Origin: a virus
Strand: one strand, 5' to 3'
Virus record (IMG/VR): IMGVR_UViG_3300044713_000119
Location: 1 to 64,000 of that record
DNA: 64,000 nucleotides
Shown piece after piece: positions 33,981 to 40,886 of this stretch (position 1 is its first letter; every line of letters starts with the position of its first letter). Position numbers and translations under genes: made by a program. The notes under the pieces were generated by a model that saw nothing but the letters and a program-made list of their open reading frames with translations, had not been told where the DNA came from and did not search any database.

Positions 33981-34009
33981 GAGGCTTGGAGCCTGACACC
34001 CCAAGCCTC
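33981..34009. other. Perfect hairpin in the late leader
   Basis: GAGGCTTGG and CCAAGCCTC form nine base pairs around an eleven-base loop. It lies about 50 bases downstream of the expected start of the leftward late transcript and has no T-run on either side, so it is a structured leader element rather than an obvious terminator. Confidence 0.6.
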
Positions 34010-34067
34010 TGGCCCGATCCACAAAGGTGGAGACTCACTTGATGCTTTTCCATGTACGTGTGCGCCA

Positions 34068-34097
34068 ATTATTCGCACAGTGAAAAACAATTGTCAA
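34068..34097 (-). promoter_or_regulatory. Leftward late promoter, near-consensus sigma-70 type
   Basis: On the minus strand, TTGACA at 34097-34092 (six of six) is followed after 18 bases by AATAAT at 34073-34068 (five of six). The start of transcription should be near 34061, about 190 bases before the first late gene at 33868. It is the strongest promoter-like sequence I see for the fibre, lysis and head genes. Confidence 0.7.
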
Positions 34098-34153
34098 TCA
34101 AAATCTTGTGTTGAAATCTCGGACGCCACTATTAGGTGGGTAGGTCAGAAGTA

Positions 34154-35245
34154 CTACAGGGTTTCTAGGGCTAGAATCCTCCGGCCGATCCACTTAATCA
34201 CTGAAACCGTCACGGCGTTACCAAGTGCCCTGTAACGCGCCGAATCTAATCCTTGGGGCAACACGGGATAGTCCACCCTTTCGGAAAGTTCTGAAGCGTC
34301 TCGCACTCCGTGGGAGTCAGACGGCGAACTGACATGCAGGAATCCGCCTTGAGCATCGTTGTCGTCGGCTCCTCCGCTGCCAAGGTGTCGCAGAGCGGTT
34401 GTGACGTAATTGGTGTTGTGCCCTTGTCCTGTTCCGCCGGGGTCAGAACGCAAGCAAAACGCCTTTTCTCCGGCATCATCTGCCCCTTTGCCAGCATGGA
34501 GCAATCGAGAGTGTCCGTCGTCTGCGTGTCGTCCCAATACGAGGTTGTCCGATCCGTCTCCTCTTGGGCTGCTGTGGCCGTGGTGTCCTGCGGGGGCACT
34601 GAGAGCGCTTGCGACAAGTCCAACGGGGTAGTCGCTCTTTCCCGAGCCGCCCTTGGCCCACGTTCCGTCGATAGGTGCGGTGACGATGTTGAAATCATCT
34701 TCTTGGTGCCTTCCGCTTGAGTTGCCAGTGACTCCAGTGCCGCTTGTAAGCGGGACGGCAACGTCCTGCCCCGCTTCTCGGCCCGTCGCAATATCCCCTT
34801 CGCCGCCCTCGGGCTCAAAAAGAACCTCTGGGGGACATGGCTTTCCAAAACGTCCGACAATGAACAAACGGCGGCGGCGCTGGGCGACTCCGAAAAACTG
34901 GCTGTCAAGCACGCGCCACGAAACCCCATACCCGCACTCGACCATAAGAACGCGGAGGACTTCTGCAAAGTCTCTTCCGTGGTTTGAACTGAGAAGTCCG
35001 GGAACATTCTCGAAGAGGAACCAAGTGGGTCGAAGCTCGCGCAGGATTCTTGCAAACTCGTAAAACAATCCTGTGCGTGCGCCCGCGAGTCCGGCCCGCT
35101 TTCCGGCAACCGAGGCATCTTGGCAAGGGACGCCGGCAGAGATGAGGTCAACCCACGGCAGGTAAGAATATCCGTCGCCCGCTGCGCCTTCTGGAAGTGT
35201 GTCTTTAGAACTGCCAGACAAAACGGTTCTCGCTCGACTTGCCAA
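34154..35245 (-). CDS. dcm: Cytosine-C5 DNA methyltransferase, frame B (catalytic and C-terminal motifs)
   Basis: A 363-codon open frame containing most C5-methyltransferase motifs: PCQ catalytic loop at residues 39-42 (SAGVPCQDASVAGKR), ENV at about 80-82 (FLFENVPGLL), the QRRRRLFIVG strand at about 122-131, and the terminal motif IX-X helix (ARYRALGNAVTVSVIKWIGR). The middle is Gly/Ser/Thr-rich, as in phage members with a variable target-recognition region. It lacks motif I (the AdoMet-binding FAGIGG), which lies in the overlapping frame A, and its only start is a TTG without a Shine-Dalgarno. So a functional enzyme needs a frame change from A to B, or the two frames come from an error or mutation. 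Substrate would be cytosine in phage DNA, for protection from restriction. Confidence 0.8.
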   Translation of the reverse strand: MASRARTVLSGSSKDTLPEGAAGDGYSYLPWVDLISAGVPCQDASVAGKRAGLAGARTGLFYEFARILRELRPTWFLFENVPGLLSSNHGRDFAEVLRVLMVECGYGVSWRVLDSQFFGVAQRRRRLFIVGRFGKPCPPEVLFEPEGGEGDIATGREAGQDVAVPLTSGTGVTGNSSGRHQEDDFNIVTAPIDGTWAKGGSGKSDYPVGLVASALSAPAGHHGHSSPRGDGSDNLVLGRHADDGHSRLLHAGKGADDAGEKAFCLRSDPGGTGQGHNTNYVTTALRHLGSGGADDNDAQGGFLHVSSPSDSHGVRDASELSERVDYPVLPQGLDSARYRALGNAVTVSVIKWIGRRILALETL

Positions 35246-35535
35246 GATGTCTCCATTCCTGCGGCTTCCAAGCCAAGATCAAATCCGCCGATGCCTGCGA
35301 AGAGGGAGCCGACTCTCATAGCGTCGAGTATGGGGCCATCATGTGCAGCCGGTACACTTCGGCAACCCGGTGAAGGCTTGAATTGAAACTCCATGGTTAT
35401 GGAGCGCTTCGCTTCGGGATCGGTATTCAGGTCAGAGACGTTCTTGAGCAATCGCGCGACTTCATGCTCAAAGAGCTCCGGCACCGCCCCTCCGCAGATG
35501 TTGCCGATATTGCACTCGATGGGACCATCGTGCAT
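34246..35535 (-). CDS. Cytosine-C5 methyltransferase, frame A (motif I) with overlapping phage domain
   Basis: A 429-codon frame with a good start (GGAGGA, six bases before ATG). Residues 1-54 resemble the front of another phage family (NIGNICGGAVPELFEHEVAR, DLNTDPEAKRSITMEF). Residues 74-123 carry C5 motif I and II (VGSLFAGIGGFDLGLEAAGM, QVEREPF). Then, where the catalytic loop should come, the frame instead reads a conserved-looking phage domain: SLSDVLES at 225-232 and LSPRAAKGILRRAEKRG at 240-256, followed by SYWDDTQTTDTLDCSMLAKG with MPEKRRFACVL. The end returns to methyltransferase sequence (RRLTPTECETLQNFPKGWT, 404-422). The two frames overlap by 1,000 bases. Frame A is one base ahead of frame B, so a minus-one shift moves A into B; CCCC at the end (TTGCCCCAAGG) is a plausible slip site. 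Confidence 0.75.
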   Translation of the reverse strand: MHDGPIECNIGNICGGAVPELFEHEVARLLKNVSDLNTDPEAKRSITMEFQFKPSPGCRSVPAAHDGPILDAMRVGSLFAGIGGFDLGLEAAGMETSWQVEREPFCLAVLKTHFQKAQRATDILTCRGLTSSLPASLAKMPRLPESGPDSRAHAQDCFTSLQESCASFDPLGSSSRMFPDFSVQTTEETLQKSSAFLWSSAGMGFRGACLTASFSESPSAAAVCSLSDVLESHVPQRFFLSPRAAKGILRRAEKRGRTLPSRLQAALESLATQAEGTKKMISTSSPHLSTERGPRAARERATTPLDLSQALSVPPQDTTATAAQEETDRTTSYWDDTQTTDTLDCSMLAKGQMMPEKRRFACVLTPAEQDKGTTPITSQPLCDTLAAEEPTTTMLKADSCMSVRRLTPTECETLQNFPKGWTIPCCPKD

Positions 35536-35683
35536 TAGAAATCCTCCAGACTTTCAACAGGAGCCGCCACTTTTCCAGTGTGGCAGCCCCTATTTTCCTT
35601 GCCTACCTGTGCTCTTCGTGAAATAGATGTACTCCCGTCAGAATCAGGAGTCAAGAAGAAAATGCTGTGCAAAAATAAATCTG

Positions 35684-35713
35684 TTGCTGTCGTGTATTCC
35701 TTGTGATATACAC
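35684..35713 (+). promoter_or_regulatory. Early promoter with overlapping inverted repeat
   Basis: TTGCTG at 35684-35689, a 17-base spacer and TATACA at 35707-35712 with an upstream TGn form a rightward promoter. GTGTAT (35692-35697) and ATACAC (35708-35713), ten bases apart, form an inverted repeat over the spacer and -10. The next ATG is at 35723, so the transcript would be almost leaderless. The repeat is a candidate operator of the ribbon-helix-helix protein it serves. Confidence 0.6.
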
Positions 35714-35722
35714 TGCTTCAGT

Positions 35723-35872
35723 ATGGCAACGAACCCTACAACGATTCGACTCCGAGCCGATGAAAAGCGGCTCCTGAAGCAACTCACCAAGCTCAAAGGA
35801 TTGTCCGCGACCGACGTCATTCGCCAGGCAATCCGCGAGTATGCCGCAAAACAACAAAAGAGGACTGCGTAG
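35723..35872 (+). CDS. Ribbon-helix-helix regulator
   Basis: A 49-residue protein: a beta strand (NPTTIRLRADE) followed by two helices (KRLLKQLTKLKGL, SATDVIRQAIREYAAKQQ), which is the whole Arc/CopG-type fold. The strand residues Thr-Ile-Arg-Leu-Arg should contact bases in the DNA groove as a dimer. It is the first gene of the early block, divergent from the methyltransferase, and directly follows a promoter with an inverted repeat, so auto-repression is likely. No Shine-Dalgarno is seen, in line with a nearly leaderless transcript. It could be the main early regulator of this phage. Confidence 0.8.
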   Translation: MATNPTTIRLRADEKRLLKQLTKLKGLSATDVIRQAIREYAAKQQKRTA

Positions 35873-35880
35873 GAGGCATC

Positions 35881-36057
35881 ATGGCCGCTGCTTCGTCACC
35901 TGTTTACGTTGAGCATTCTCGCGCTGTGTTATGCGCCGATTGCGGGGGGATCTCTGATGCGATTCTGAACTGCCCCTGTGGTTCTTCGGCTCTGGTAAAC
36001 CTGGCCAACATATTAGATCGAGTAGCAGATGAGGAAAGGACGGCGTTTGATGCCTGA
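35881..36057 (+). CDS. Small zinc-ribbon protein
   Basis: A 58-residue protein with a very strong Shine-Dalgarno (AGGAGG, four bases before ATG). Two cysteine pairs (CADCGG and CPCGS, spaced about ten residues) form a probable zinc ribbon, followed by an amphipathic helix (LANILDRVADEERTAF). It is first in a series of tiny Cys-rich early proteins. Function unknown. Confidence 0.65.
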   Translation: MAAASSPVYVEHSRAVLCADCGGISDAILNCPCGSSALVNLANILDRVADEERTAFDA

Positions 36058-36313
36058 GCCGCGTAATTGGAGTGACGGCAATCTGTGCTACGACCTCGCT
36101 TTGTACAATGAGCGATTATCCGAATTGTCTGCGGCTCAGTATATCGCAGTTCTTCACGCGACTACTAAATGCTTTTTCGGACCGTCGGCTCACTTGTACC
36201 ATGAATATCACGACGGGTTCACGCCATCTCGCATCCCAAAGATTATAAGGACTCCATGTGCTGAGGCGTCGATCACCATCGCTAAGATCGCGCCATGCAG
36301 GTCGCTGCCATGA
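36050..36313 (+). CDS. Hypothetical early protein
   Basis: An 87-residue frame starting at an ATG that overlaps the zinc-ribbon gene by eight bases. The N-terminal part is helical (LCYDLALYNERLSELSAAQY), and the tail is Pro/Ile/Ala-rich. No family recognised. The overlap at both ends (19 bases with the next gene) fits the packing of this block. Confidence 0.5.
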   Translation: MPEPRNWSDGNLCYDLALYNERLSELSAAQYIAVLHATTKCFFGPSAHLYHEYHDGFTPSRIPKIIRTPCAEASITIAKIAPCRSLP

Positions 36314-36519
36314 AGTGCTCTGGCCCATGTGGTCTCGACAAGCATCCACAACTCTTTCCAACATCACAAAGGAACCTTCCACCACAACGCGCTCGCATGT
36401 GCATGATGTGTCTCAGCCGCAAGCGTAAGCGGTTTATCGTGGCGCCTACCAAAGACCCATGGGCAGGGCGAAAGATGTGGAAGCAGACGAACCAAGCACT
36501 GTACGTAAAACACGCTTGA
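36295..36519 (+). CDS. Small basic zinc-binding protein
   Basis: A 74-residue protein (or 69 from the second ATG at 36310). MKCSGPCGLDKHPQLFPTSQ and RMCMMCLSRKRKRF contain two Cys pairs separated by about 25 residues, followed by a strongly basic region. This looks like a small zinc-finger nucleic-acid-binding protein of the kind found as accessory early genes. Its end overlaps the -35 box of the next promoter. Confidence 0.6.
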   Translation: MQVAAMKCSGPCGLDKHPQLFPTSQRNLPPQRARMCMMCLSRKRKRFIVAPTKDPWAGRKMWKQTNQALYVKHA

Positions 36520-36546
36520 CAACGTGTATGGCAGTCTGATATACAT
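36516..36546 (+). promoter_or_regulatory. Second early promoter with the same inverted repeat
   Basis: TTGACA at 36516-36521 (six of six), 18-base spacer and TATACA at 36540-36545 with an extended TGn element. GTGTAT (36524-36529) and ATACAT (36541-36546), eleven bases apart, repeat the symmetry seen at 35692-35713. This is the strongest rightward promoter in the window and drives the small-protein and recombination genes. Confidence 0.7.
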
Positions 36547-36565
36547 AGTGACGGAGGCAACAAAC

Positions 36566-36754
36566 ATGGCCAAGTTAGAGAAAGACCTGCTAGGGGAATT
36601 GCTCTTAGGAACCTTTGGGAATCTGCACAAAGGCGACACGATTACCCTGCTGACCGGCGAAACACCTGAAGAGATCAAAGCACGCATTGCGAAGTCTCTC
36701 AGTTCTTCCGCGACCGATCCCAACATGTTCTACCTTGAGCGGGAGGGACAATGA
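36566..36754 (+). CDS. Small early protein, first gene after second early promoter
   Basis: A 62-residue protein; start at 36566 is fixed by GGAGG eight bases upstream. It starts with an acidic-basic helix (MAKLEKDLLGELLLGTFGN), then a strand (GDTITLLTGETPEEIKARI). No family recognised. Being first after a strong early promoter, it should be highly expressed on infection; such proteins often act on host machinery. Confidence 0.65.
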   Translation: MAKLEKDLLGELLLGTFGNLHKGDTITLLTGETPEEIKARIAKSLSSSATDPNMFYLEREGQ

Positions 36755-36990
36755 CCGCCCTTCGCGAACGTCGCACTAGACTGGTCTTTGAAACAGATCA
36801 GGAAATGCGGCATCGTGGCAAACGCCGTCCTATCCTGGTCATGCCGCAACCTTGGTACTGCTCTGTGAGACTCAAAGGCACACGAGCAGTCTATGACATC
36901 GCCTGGGAAACGATCTTTATGCACGCTGCGCAACTGGTGGCGGATAAAGCGCGAGCCGAACGGAGAGCCGCGAGAAAGGCTGGACGCTAA
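36751..36990 (+). CDS. Small basic early protein
   Basis: A 79-residue protein, coupled to its neighbour by ATGA. The first half is a beta hairpin (RRPILVMPQPWYCSVRLKG), the second a basic helix (LVADKARAERRAARKAGR). Nucleic-acid binding is plausible from charge. Function unknown. Confidence 0.6.
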   Translation: MTALRERRTRLVFETDQEMRHRGKRRPILVMPQPWYCSVRLKGTRAVYDIAWETIFMHAAQLVADKARAERRAARKAGR

Positions 36991-37143
36991 ATGCCATCTC
37001 TTGAGCAGTGGGAGCAAGACCTACTTCGCAGAGAACGCGAGTGGGAACGTCCGAAGAAGATGCCATTCAATAAGTGGTTCCCGCTGATGTGTGTCGTGGC
37101 TGGAGCGATTTGGGGAGTGGTTCTGTGGTTCGTATTTCGATAA
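36991..37143 (+). CDS. 50-residue membrane protein
   Basis: A small gene starting at the base after the previous stop. The N-terminal half is a charged helix (SLEQWEQDLLRREREWERPK), followed by one membrane span (WFPLMCVVAGAIWGVVLWFV) and Phe-Arg. No Shine-Dalgarno apart from coupling. An early membrane peptide could alter host entry or exclusion; function unknown. Confidence 0.55.
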   Translation: MPSLEQWEQDLLRREREWERPKKMPFNKWFPLMCVVAGAIWGVVLWFVFR

Positions 37144-37161
37144 ACAAACGGAGGCAACACA

Positions 37162-38457
37162 ATGGCCGCAACAAATGTACTACAAGAAGTCGATCCCAAA
37201 CAGCAGTGGTTAGCCGACCGGAAGCACTTTATCGGCGGCTCGGAAATCTATCAACTCCTCAACGAACCTCAGTATGGTCAAGGTTGTGTGCGTGCTCTGG
37301 CCTACGACAAGTTGGATGTTCCGCCCGACTACCCGGACCAGATTGACAATCCGCTCCGGTCGCGCCTATTCAAGAGGGGCCACATCATGGAGCCTGTTGC
37401 GGCTGCACTGTATGCCGAGGAAACTGGCCGCAAACTGCGCAATGCTCCAATGGATGCAAACGGGTTACCGAAGGCCAAGATTCATCCTGAGTTTCCATGG
37501 GCAGGTGTCCATTACGACCGCTTGGTTCTCGCTGGCAGTGGAGGCGTAACCGAAACCGGTACCGCAGAAATCAAATCTCGCGGCAAGGGTCCATACCTGC
37601 AGATGCTCAAGTCTGGTTGTTTCCCAGGCGACGTGTTACAGACTCAGCACGGCATGTTCGTGAACCGTCACAACTGGGGCACGTTCATTGCGATCGGTTT
37701 ATTCGACTCACGTGGCGACGAAGACGGTATGGGCGCCCTGCCACTCAAACACTTCGACATGAAGCGCGACGAACTGATCATCGACGTAATCAAACACGCT
37801 GGCGAAAGGTTCGCGGAGACCGTGTTCGTAAAGCGCGAACTCCCCGACCGCCCGTTTGCCGGCGACGATGCCCGTTGTAAGGTCTGTGCGTGGCGCATGG
37901 AGTGCCGCGGGGAAGAACTGGACGCCGCCGAAGCCGCGCGGCTGAAAGCCATCAAGAAAGGCGACCGTGCCTTAGTCCAGATCGAGAACGCAGAACTAGC
38001 TCAACGGCTGGCGAGCCGGGATCTCACCAAGGCACAGCTTCGCACCATCACCAACCCAGACCCAAGCAAGAACTTCCCTGATCCTGGGGATCTTGACCGC
38101 GAAGAATCGCGCATCAAGGAACTGCTGGGAGAGAATGTGGCTGTCAATGTCGAAGGCTACGGCAAGGTCTATTACGACTGGCGTGCTGGCCGTACCACGA
38201 TGGAGATTGGCAAAGCGATGGAATACCTGAAAGACATCGCCAAGCAAGCCTCTGGTCTGGCCGTGGCCGCCGAAGTTTTATCCAATAAACCTGGCTGGAA
38301 CGAAGTCGAGTTTGCTGAGATGGTGGGCACACTGGCTCAGGCAGTCACGGTGCTCAAGAATGTAGAAGCGATGCCGGAGGTTGTCTCATCGAAGTTCTGT
38401 AAGGTCGGAGAACCTTACCGGATGCTGCAAACGTTTCCCAACAAGGTTTCTTCCTGA
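37162..38457 (+). CDS. YqaJ/lambda-exonuclease type recombination nuclease
   Basis: A 431-residue protein with Shine-Dalgarno GGAGG. The nuclease motifs are in order: FIGGSEI (23-29), RGHIMEPVAAALYAEETG with E77 and helix, D119 in WAGVHYDRL, the E-x-K pair E136/K138 in TAEIKSRGKG, and the Gln motif at about 160-163 (LQTQHG). This is the RecB-like fold of viral exonucleases that chew one strand from a double-strand end. C-terminal to it a Cys cluster (CKVCAWRMEC, about 238-247) resembles the Fe-S or zinc clusters of Cas4-like relatives. The next gene encodes the probable annealing partner. Together they would allow single-strand annealing recombination of phage DNA. Confidence 0.85.
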   Translation: MAATNVLQEVDPKQQWLADRKHFIGGSEIYQLLNEPQYGQGCVRALAYDKLDVPPDYPDQIDNPLRSRLFKRGHIMEPVAAALYAEETGRKLRNAPMDANGLPKAKIHPEFPWAGVHYDRLVLAGSGGVTETGTAEIKSRGKGPYLQMLKSGCFPGDVLQTQHGMFVNRHNWGTFIAIGLFDSRGDEDGMGALPLKHFDMKRDELIIDVIKHAGERFAETVFVKRELPDRPFAGDDARCKVCAWRMECRGEELDAAEAARLKAIKKGDRALVQIENAELAQRLASRDLTKAQLRTITNPDPSKNFPDPGDLDREESRIKELLGENVAVNVEGYGKVYYDWRAGRTTMEIGKAMEYLKDIAKQASGLAVAAEVLSNKPGWNEVEFAEMVGTLAQAVTVLKNVEAMPEVVSSKFCKVGEPYRMLQTFPNKVSS

Positions 38458-38498
38458 ACGCGCGACCATTGCTCTGGCGTGCCAACGGGAAGATGAGA

Positions 38499-38537
38499 AC
38501 CGGGCGGTTCAAGTGCAACCCAGACTTGCCGCCCGGT
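38499..38537. other. Strong hairpin between exonuclease and annealing-protein genes
   Basis: ACCGGGCGG pairs with CCGCCCGGT (nine base pairs), and inside it CAAGT pairs with ACTTG (five base pairs) past a two-base bulge, with a nine-base loop. No T-run follows, and the AGGAGG Shine-Dalgarno of the next gene lies 15 bases later. It is likely an RNA processing or stability element, not a terminator. Confidence 0.65.
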
Positions 38538-38565
38538 CGAAACACAAATCATAGGAGGCTTACAA

Positions 38566-39735
38566 ATGGCCACTCGAAGCATTCACACAACACCACTCGA
38601 AGATGACTTTCAGCAAGACGAAAGCCCCACCACAGAACTCGCCGTGCGCCGCGACGTGGCGCGAGTCGTTCAGGAAGTCCAGGGAGCAATCATCGTTGCG
38701 CAGCGCTTTCCGCGCAATGAAGACGAAGCCCGCGTCAAACTATTGCGCGCCTGCAAGCGTCCAACGTTTGCAGAAAACGCCGAGTATGAGTTTCCCCGCG
38801 GCGGCAATGATGTATCCGGGCCCAGCGTCCAGCTTGCACGCGAAGCTGCGCGAGTCTGGGGAAACATTCAATATGGTTTTGAGATCGTTTCCGAAGACGA
38901 AGTCTGGCGCTCGATTCGTGCCTACGCTTGGGATGTAGAGACAAACTCGAAACCGTTCCAAGAGGACCGCTTCAAGAAACTTATCTACCGGAAAGCGAAT
39001 GGTGGCCAGTGGGTAAAGCCGGATGAGCGCGACTTGCGGGAGCTCACCAACCGTCGGGCAGCCATCTGTTACCGCAACTGCATCCTGCAAGTCATTCCAA
39101 GCGACTTGATTCAGGAAGCGATCGAGCAGTCACGGATGACTCTACGCGACCGCGCCGCCGCAGATCCAGACGGCGAACGCAAACGTATCTTGGACGCCTT
39201 CGCTAACGACCTGAACGTGATGCCGAACTCAGTGGAGGCAATCCTTGGGCACTCTGTTACCGAGGCAAGCCCGGTCGAGATTGCTAAACTGCGAGCCATC
39301 TACAAATCGATCCGTGACGGCAACTCAACGCTAAACGACTACCTGCAATCGTCGGCACCAGGCCAGGACACCAGCCTTGCCGGCAAGAGTGCAGAAGTCA
39401 TCACTGGCATTCGGGACCGTTACACGAAGTCTCAGCAACCAGTCTCTGAGGGTTCGAAAGCAGCCGTAGGCCATACGGAAGCCTCCGCGAACCCTCAGAC
39501 GCCGTCGGCGCAACAGACCTCCCCCAAAGAGGAGCCAGCGCCGGCGGCAGAATTATCTCCAGCCGAGAAAGAACGCAAGAGCATGCTGGAAGCAGAAGCC
39601 GACCGGCAGAAACGAGCACTGGACGAGCACTTACGCTCCAAGAAGCACGGCGAGCACCCGGCCACGCCGCTCGCTTCTCCAGAAGGCATTTTTGATGATA
39701 ACGATGGAATAAATCGTGGCAGGAGATCCGAGTGA
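38566..39735 (+). CDS. Putative single-strand annealing protein
   Basis: A 389-residue protein with AGGAGG Shine-Dalgarno. The first 260 residues form the core: a stretch with GGNDVSGPSVQLAREAARVW, the strand-rich EIVSEDEVWRSIRAYAWDVE and a helical segment with RRAAICYRNCILQVIPSDL. The remaining 130 residues are a Pro/Ala/Glu/Lys-rich low-complexity tail. The core resembles the phage recombinase group encoded next to YqaJ-type exonucleases, which bind single-stranded DNA and anneal it. I recognise the type and the pairing, not a fixed motif. The disordered tail may recruit host SSB or the exonuclease. Confidence 0.6.
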   Translation: MATRSIHTTPLEDDFQQDESPTTELAVRRDVARVVQEVQGAIIVAQRFPRNEDEARVKLLRACKRPTFAENAEYEFPRGGNDVSGPSVQLAREAARVWGNIQYGFEIVSEDEVWRSIRAYAWDVETNSKPFQEDRFKKLIYRKANGGQWVKPDERDLRELTNRRAAICYRNCILQVIPSDLIQEAIEQSRMTLRDRAAADPDGERKRILDAFANDLNVMPNSVEAILGHSVTEASPVEIAKLRAIYKSIRDGNSTLNDYLQSSAPGQDTSLAGKSAEVITGIRDRYTKSQQPVSEGSKAAVGHTEASANPQTPSAQQTSPKEEPAPAAELSPAEKERKSMLEAEADRQKRALDEHLRSKKHGEHPATPLASPEGIFDDNDGINRGRRSE

Positions 39736-40385
39736 GTCTAACACGTAACGCGATCAGGGTTGGCCAGCAGTTCGGTAAGCTCACGGCCTGCTGGCCAGTC
39801 ATGCGTGTCAAATATGGCAAACAGTTGTGGCTGGTCATGTGCCGCTGCGGAGAAATGCGTGTTTGCCAATCAGATAATCTCAGGAGCGGGCACACCGCCT
39901 CTTGTGGCTGTCTTATTGCCGACCGTCGCAGCGCTTTGTCTAAGACTGAACGCCAGCGAACATACGCGAAACAGTGGGCTCTAAAACACAGATGCCGAGT
40001 GATTAGCGCTAGAACCAGATGGCATCGCCTGAATCCCAAAGCCCGTAGTGCCCACAAACTTGTCGAGTATGCTTTGAAATTGGGTGTTCTTGTGAAATCA
40101 GAGACGTGCGAGGGCTGTGGCGCAGCGAGCGAACTGGAAGGTCACCACCATAATGGATACGACAAACCATTAGAGGTACAGTGGCTCTGCTCGCCTTGTC
40201 ACGTCGCAACAATGAATCGCCCAAATGCACGGAAGCTGTACTGTAAACGACAGCATGAGTTTACTCCCGACAACACCTACACTGACCCAACCGGGAAACG
40301 GTATTGCAAGACGTGCGAGCGCATCAGGGCTCAACGTCGGCGGAAGCGTGGCGCCGAGGATGAAGTTAGACGCGGTGGCGAGTAG
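39732..40385 (+). CDS. HNH endonuclease-type protein with two zinc fingers
   Basis: A 217-residue protein starting with GTG in a GTGA overlap. Three Cys-rich parts are visible: an N-terminal finger (residues about 35-60, MCRCGEMRVC and SCGC), a central HNH-like core (about 115-155, CEGCGAASELEGHHHNGYDK, then LCSPCH), and a C-terminal finger (about 167-205, LYCKRQHEFTPDNTY, RYCKTCERIRAQRRRKR). The last part is the zinc-ribbon tail found in phage HNH enzymes. It may be a homing nuclease or a recombination-linked endonuclease; the position next to the annealing gene suggests either. Confidence 0.7.
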   Translation: MSLTRNAIRVGQQFGKLTACWPVMRVKYGKQLWLVMCRCGEMRVCQSDNLRSGHTASCGCLIADRRSALSKTERQRTYAKQWALKHRCRVISARTRWHRLNPKARSAHKLVEYALKLGVLVKSETCEGCGAASELEGHHHNGYDKPLEVQWLCSPCHVATMNRPNARKLYCKRQHEFTPDNTYTDPTGKRYCKTCERIRAQRRRKRGAEDEVRRGGE

Positions 40386-40457
40386 TTCAATCAAGCACAG
40401 GAAAGGAGGTACTGCTGGGACAACCTGCTTATTCAAAATGAGAGCTTGTTTCTTTAC

Positions 40458-40486
40458 CCTGCGCACTACCATGAGCGGTGCGCAGG
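40458..40486. other. Hairpin before a small early gene
   Basis: CCTGCGCAC and GTGCGCAGG form nine base pairs around an eleven-base loop, ending four bases before the GGAGG of the gene at 40504. It may affect ribosome access or RNA cutting. A second perfect AAAGGAGGT stands about 60 bases upstream without a clear ATG after it. Confidence 0.55.
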
Positions 40487-40503
40487 CATGGAGGCAAGAT
40501 CAG

Positions 40504-40665
40504 ATGGCAGAGAGCGTACCACTTGAATCGTGGAAACCAGATCATCCAGAGGGAACGCTCTACGCCTACGACCAGCAACGTAATCAAATCATCGCGAAGT
40601 TGCCGGACGGAACCTTGCTCCATTACGACCTAGATGACCCACACAAAGGAGACTCCGCACAATGA
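40504..40665 (+). CDS. Small early protein
   Basis: A 53-residue protein; the start at 40504 is fixed by GGAGG nine bases upstream. The sequence is a mixed beta hairpin (EGTLYAYDQQRNQIIAKLP, DGTLLHYDLDD), rich in Asp, Tyr and Gly. No family recognised. Confidence 0.6.
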   Translation: MAESVPLESWKPDHPEGTLYAYDQQRNQIIAKLPDGTLLHYDLDDPHKGDSAQ

Positions 40666-40886
40666 GCACAGTGATCGGCAAAGCAGTAGGAACCTTGCAA
40701 GTCGAACGTACAAGGCTGGTGAATCAGGTCCGCAATCTGGATCTGGCGATCTCAGCTATGCGACACTTGGGCAAGTTTGCAAGTGCCAACGGAAAGCCAC
40801 GAAGCCGGATGTCGAACGCTGCGCGCCGGCGGATTGCAGCCGCACAGCGAGCGCGGTGGTCAGCATGGCGAAAGAAACAGAAGTAA
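40662..40886 (+). CDS. Small basic protein with Ala/Arg-rich tail
   Basis: A 74-residue protein coupled to its neighbour by ATGA. The N-terminal helix is KAVGTLQVERTRLVNQVRNL. The C-terminus (MSNAARRRIAAAQRARWSAW plus RKKQK) has the Ala-Arg-Arg-[RK]-Ile-Ala-Ala-Ala-Gln-[KR]-Ala-Arg-Trp pattern seen at the ends of many acidobacterial and other soil bacterial proteins. It should bind DNA or RNA through charge. The shared tail supports an Acidobacteriota-like host. Confidence 0.65.
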   Translation: MSTVIGKAVGTLQVERTRLVNQVRNLDLAISAMRHLGKFASANGKPRSRMSNAARRRIAAAQRARWSAWRKKQK

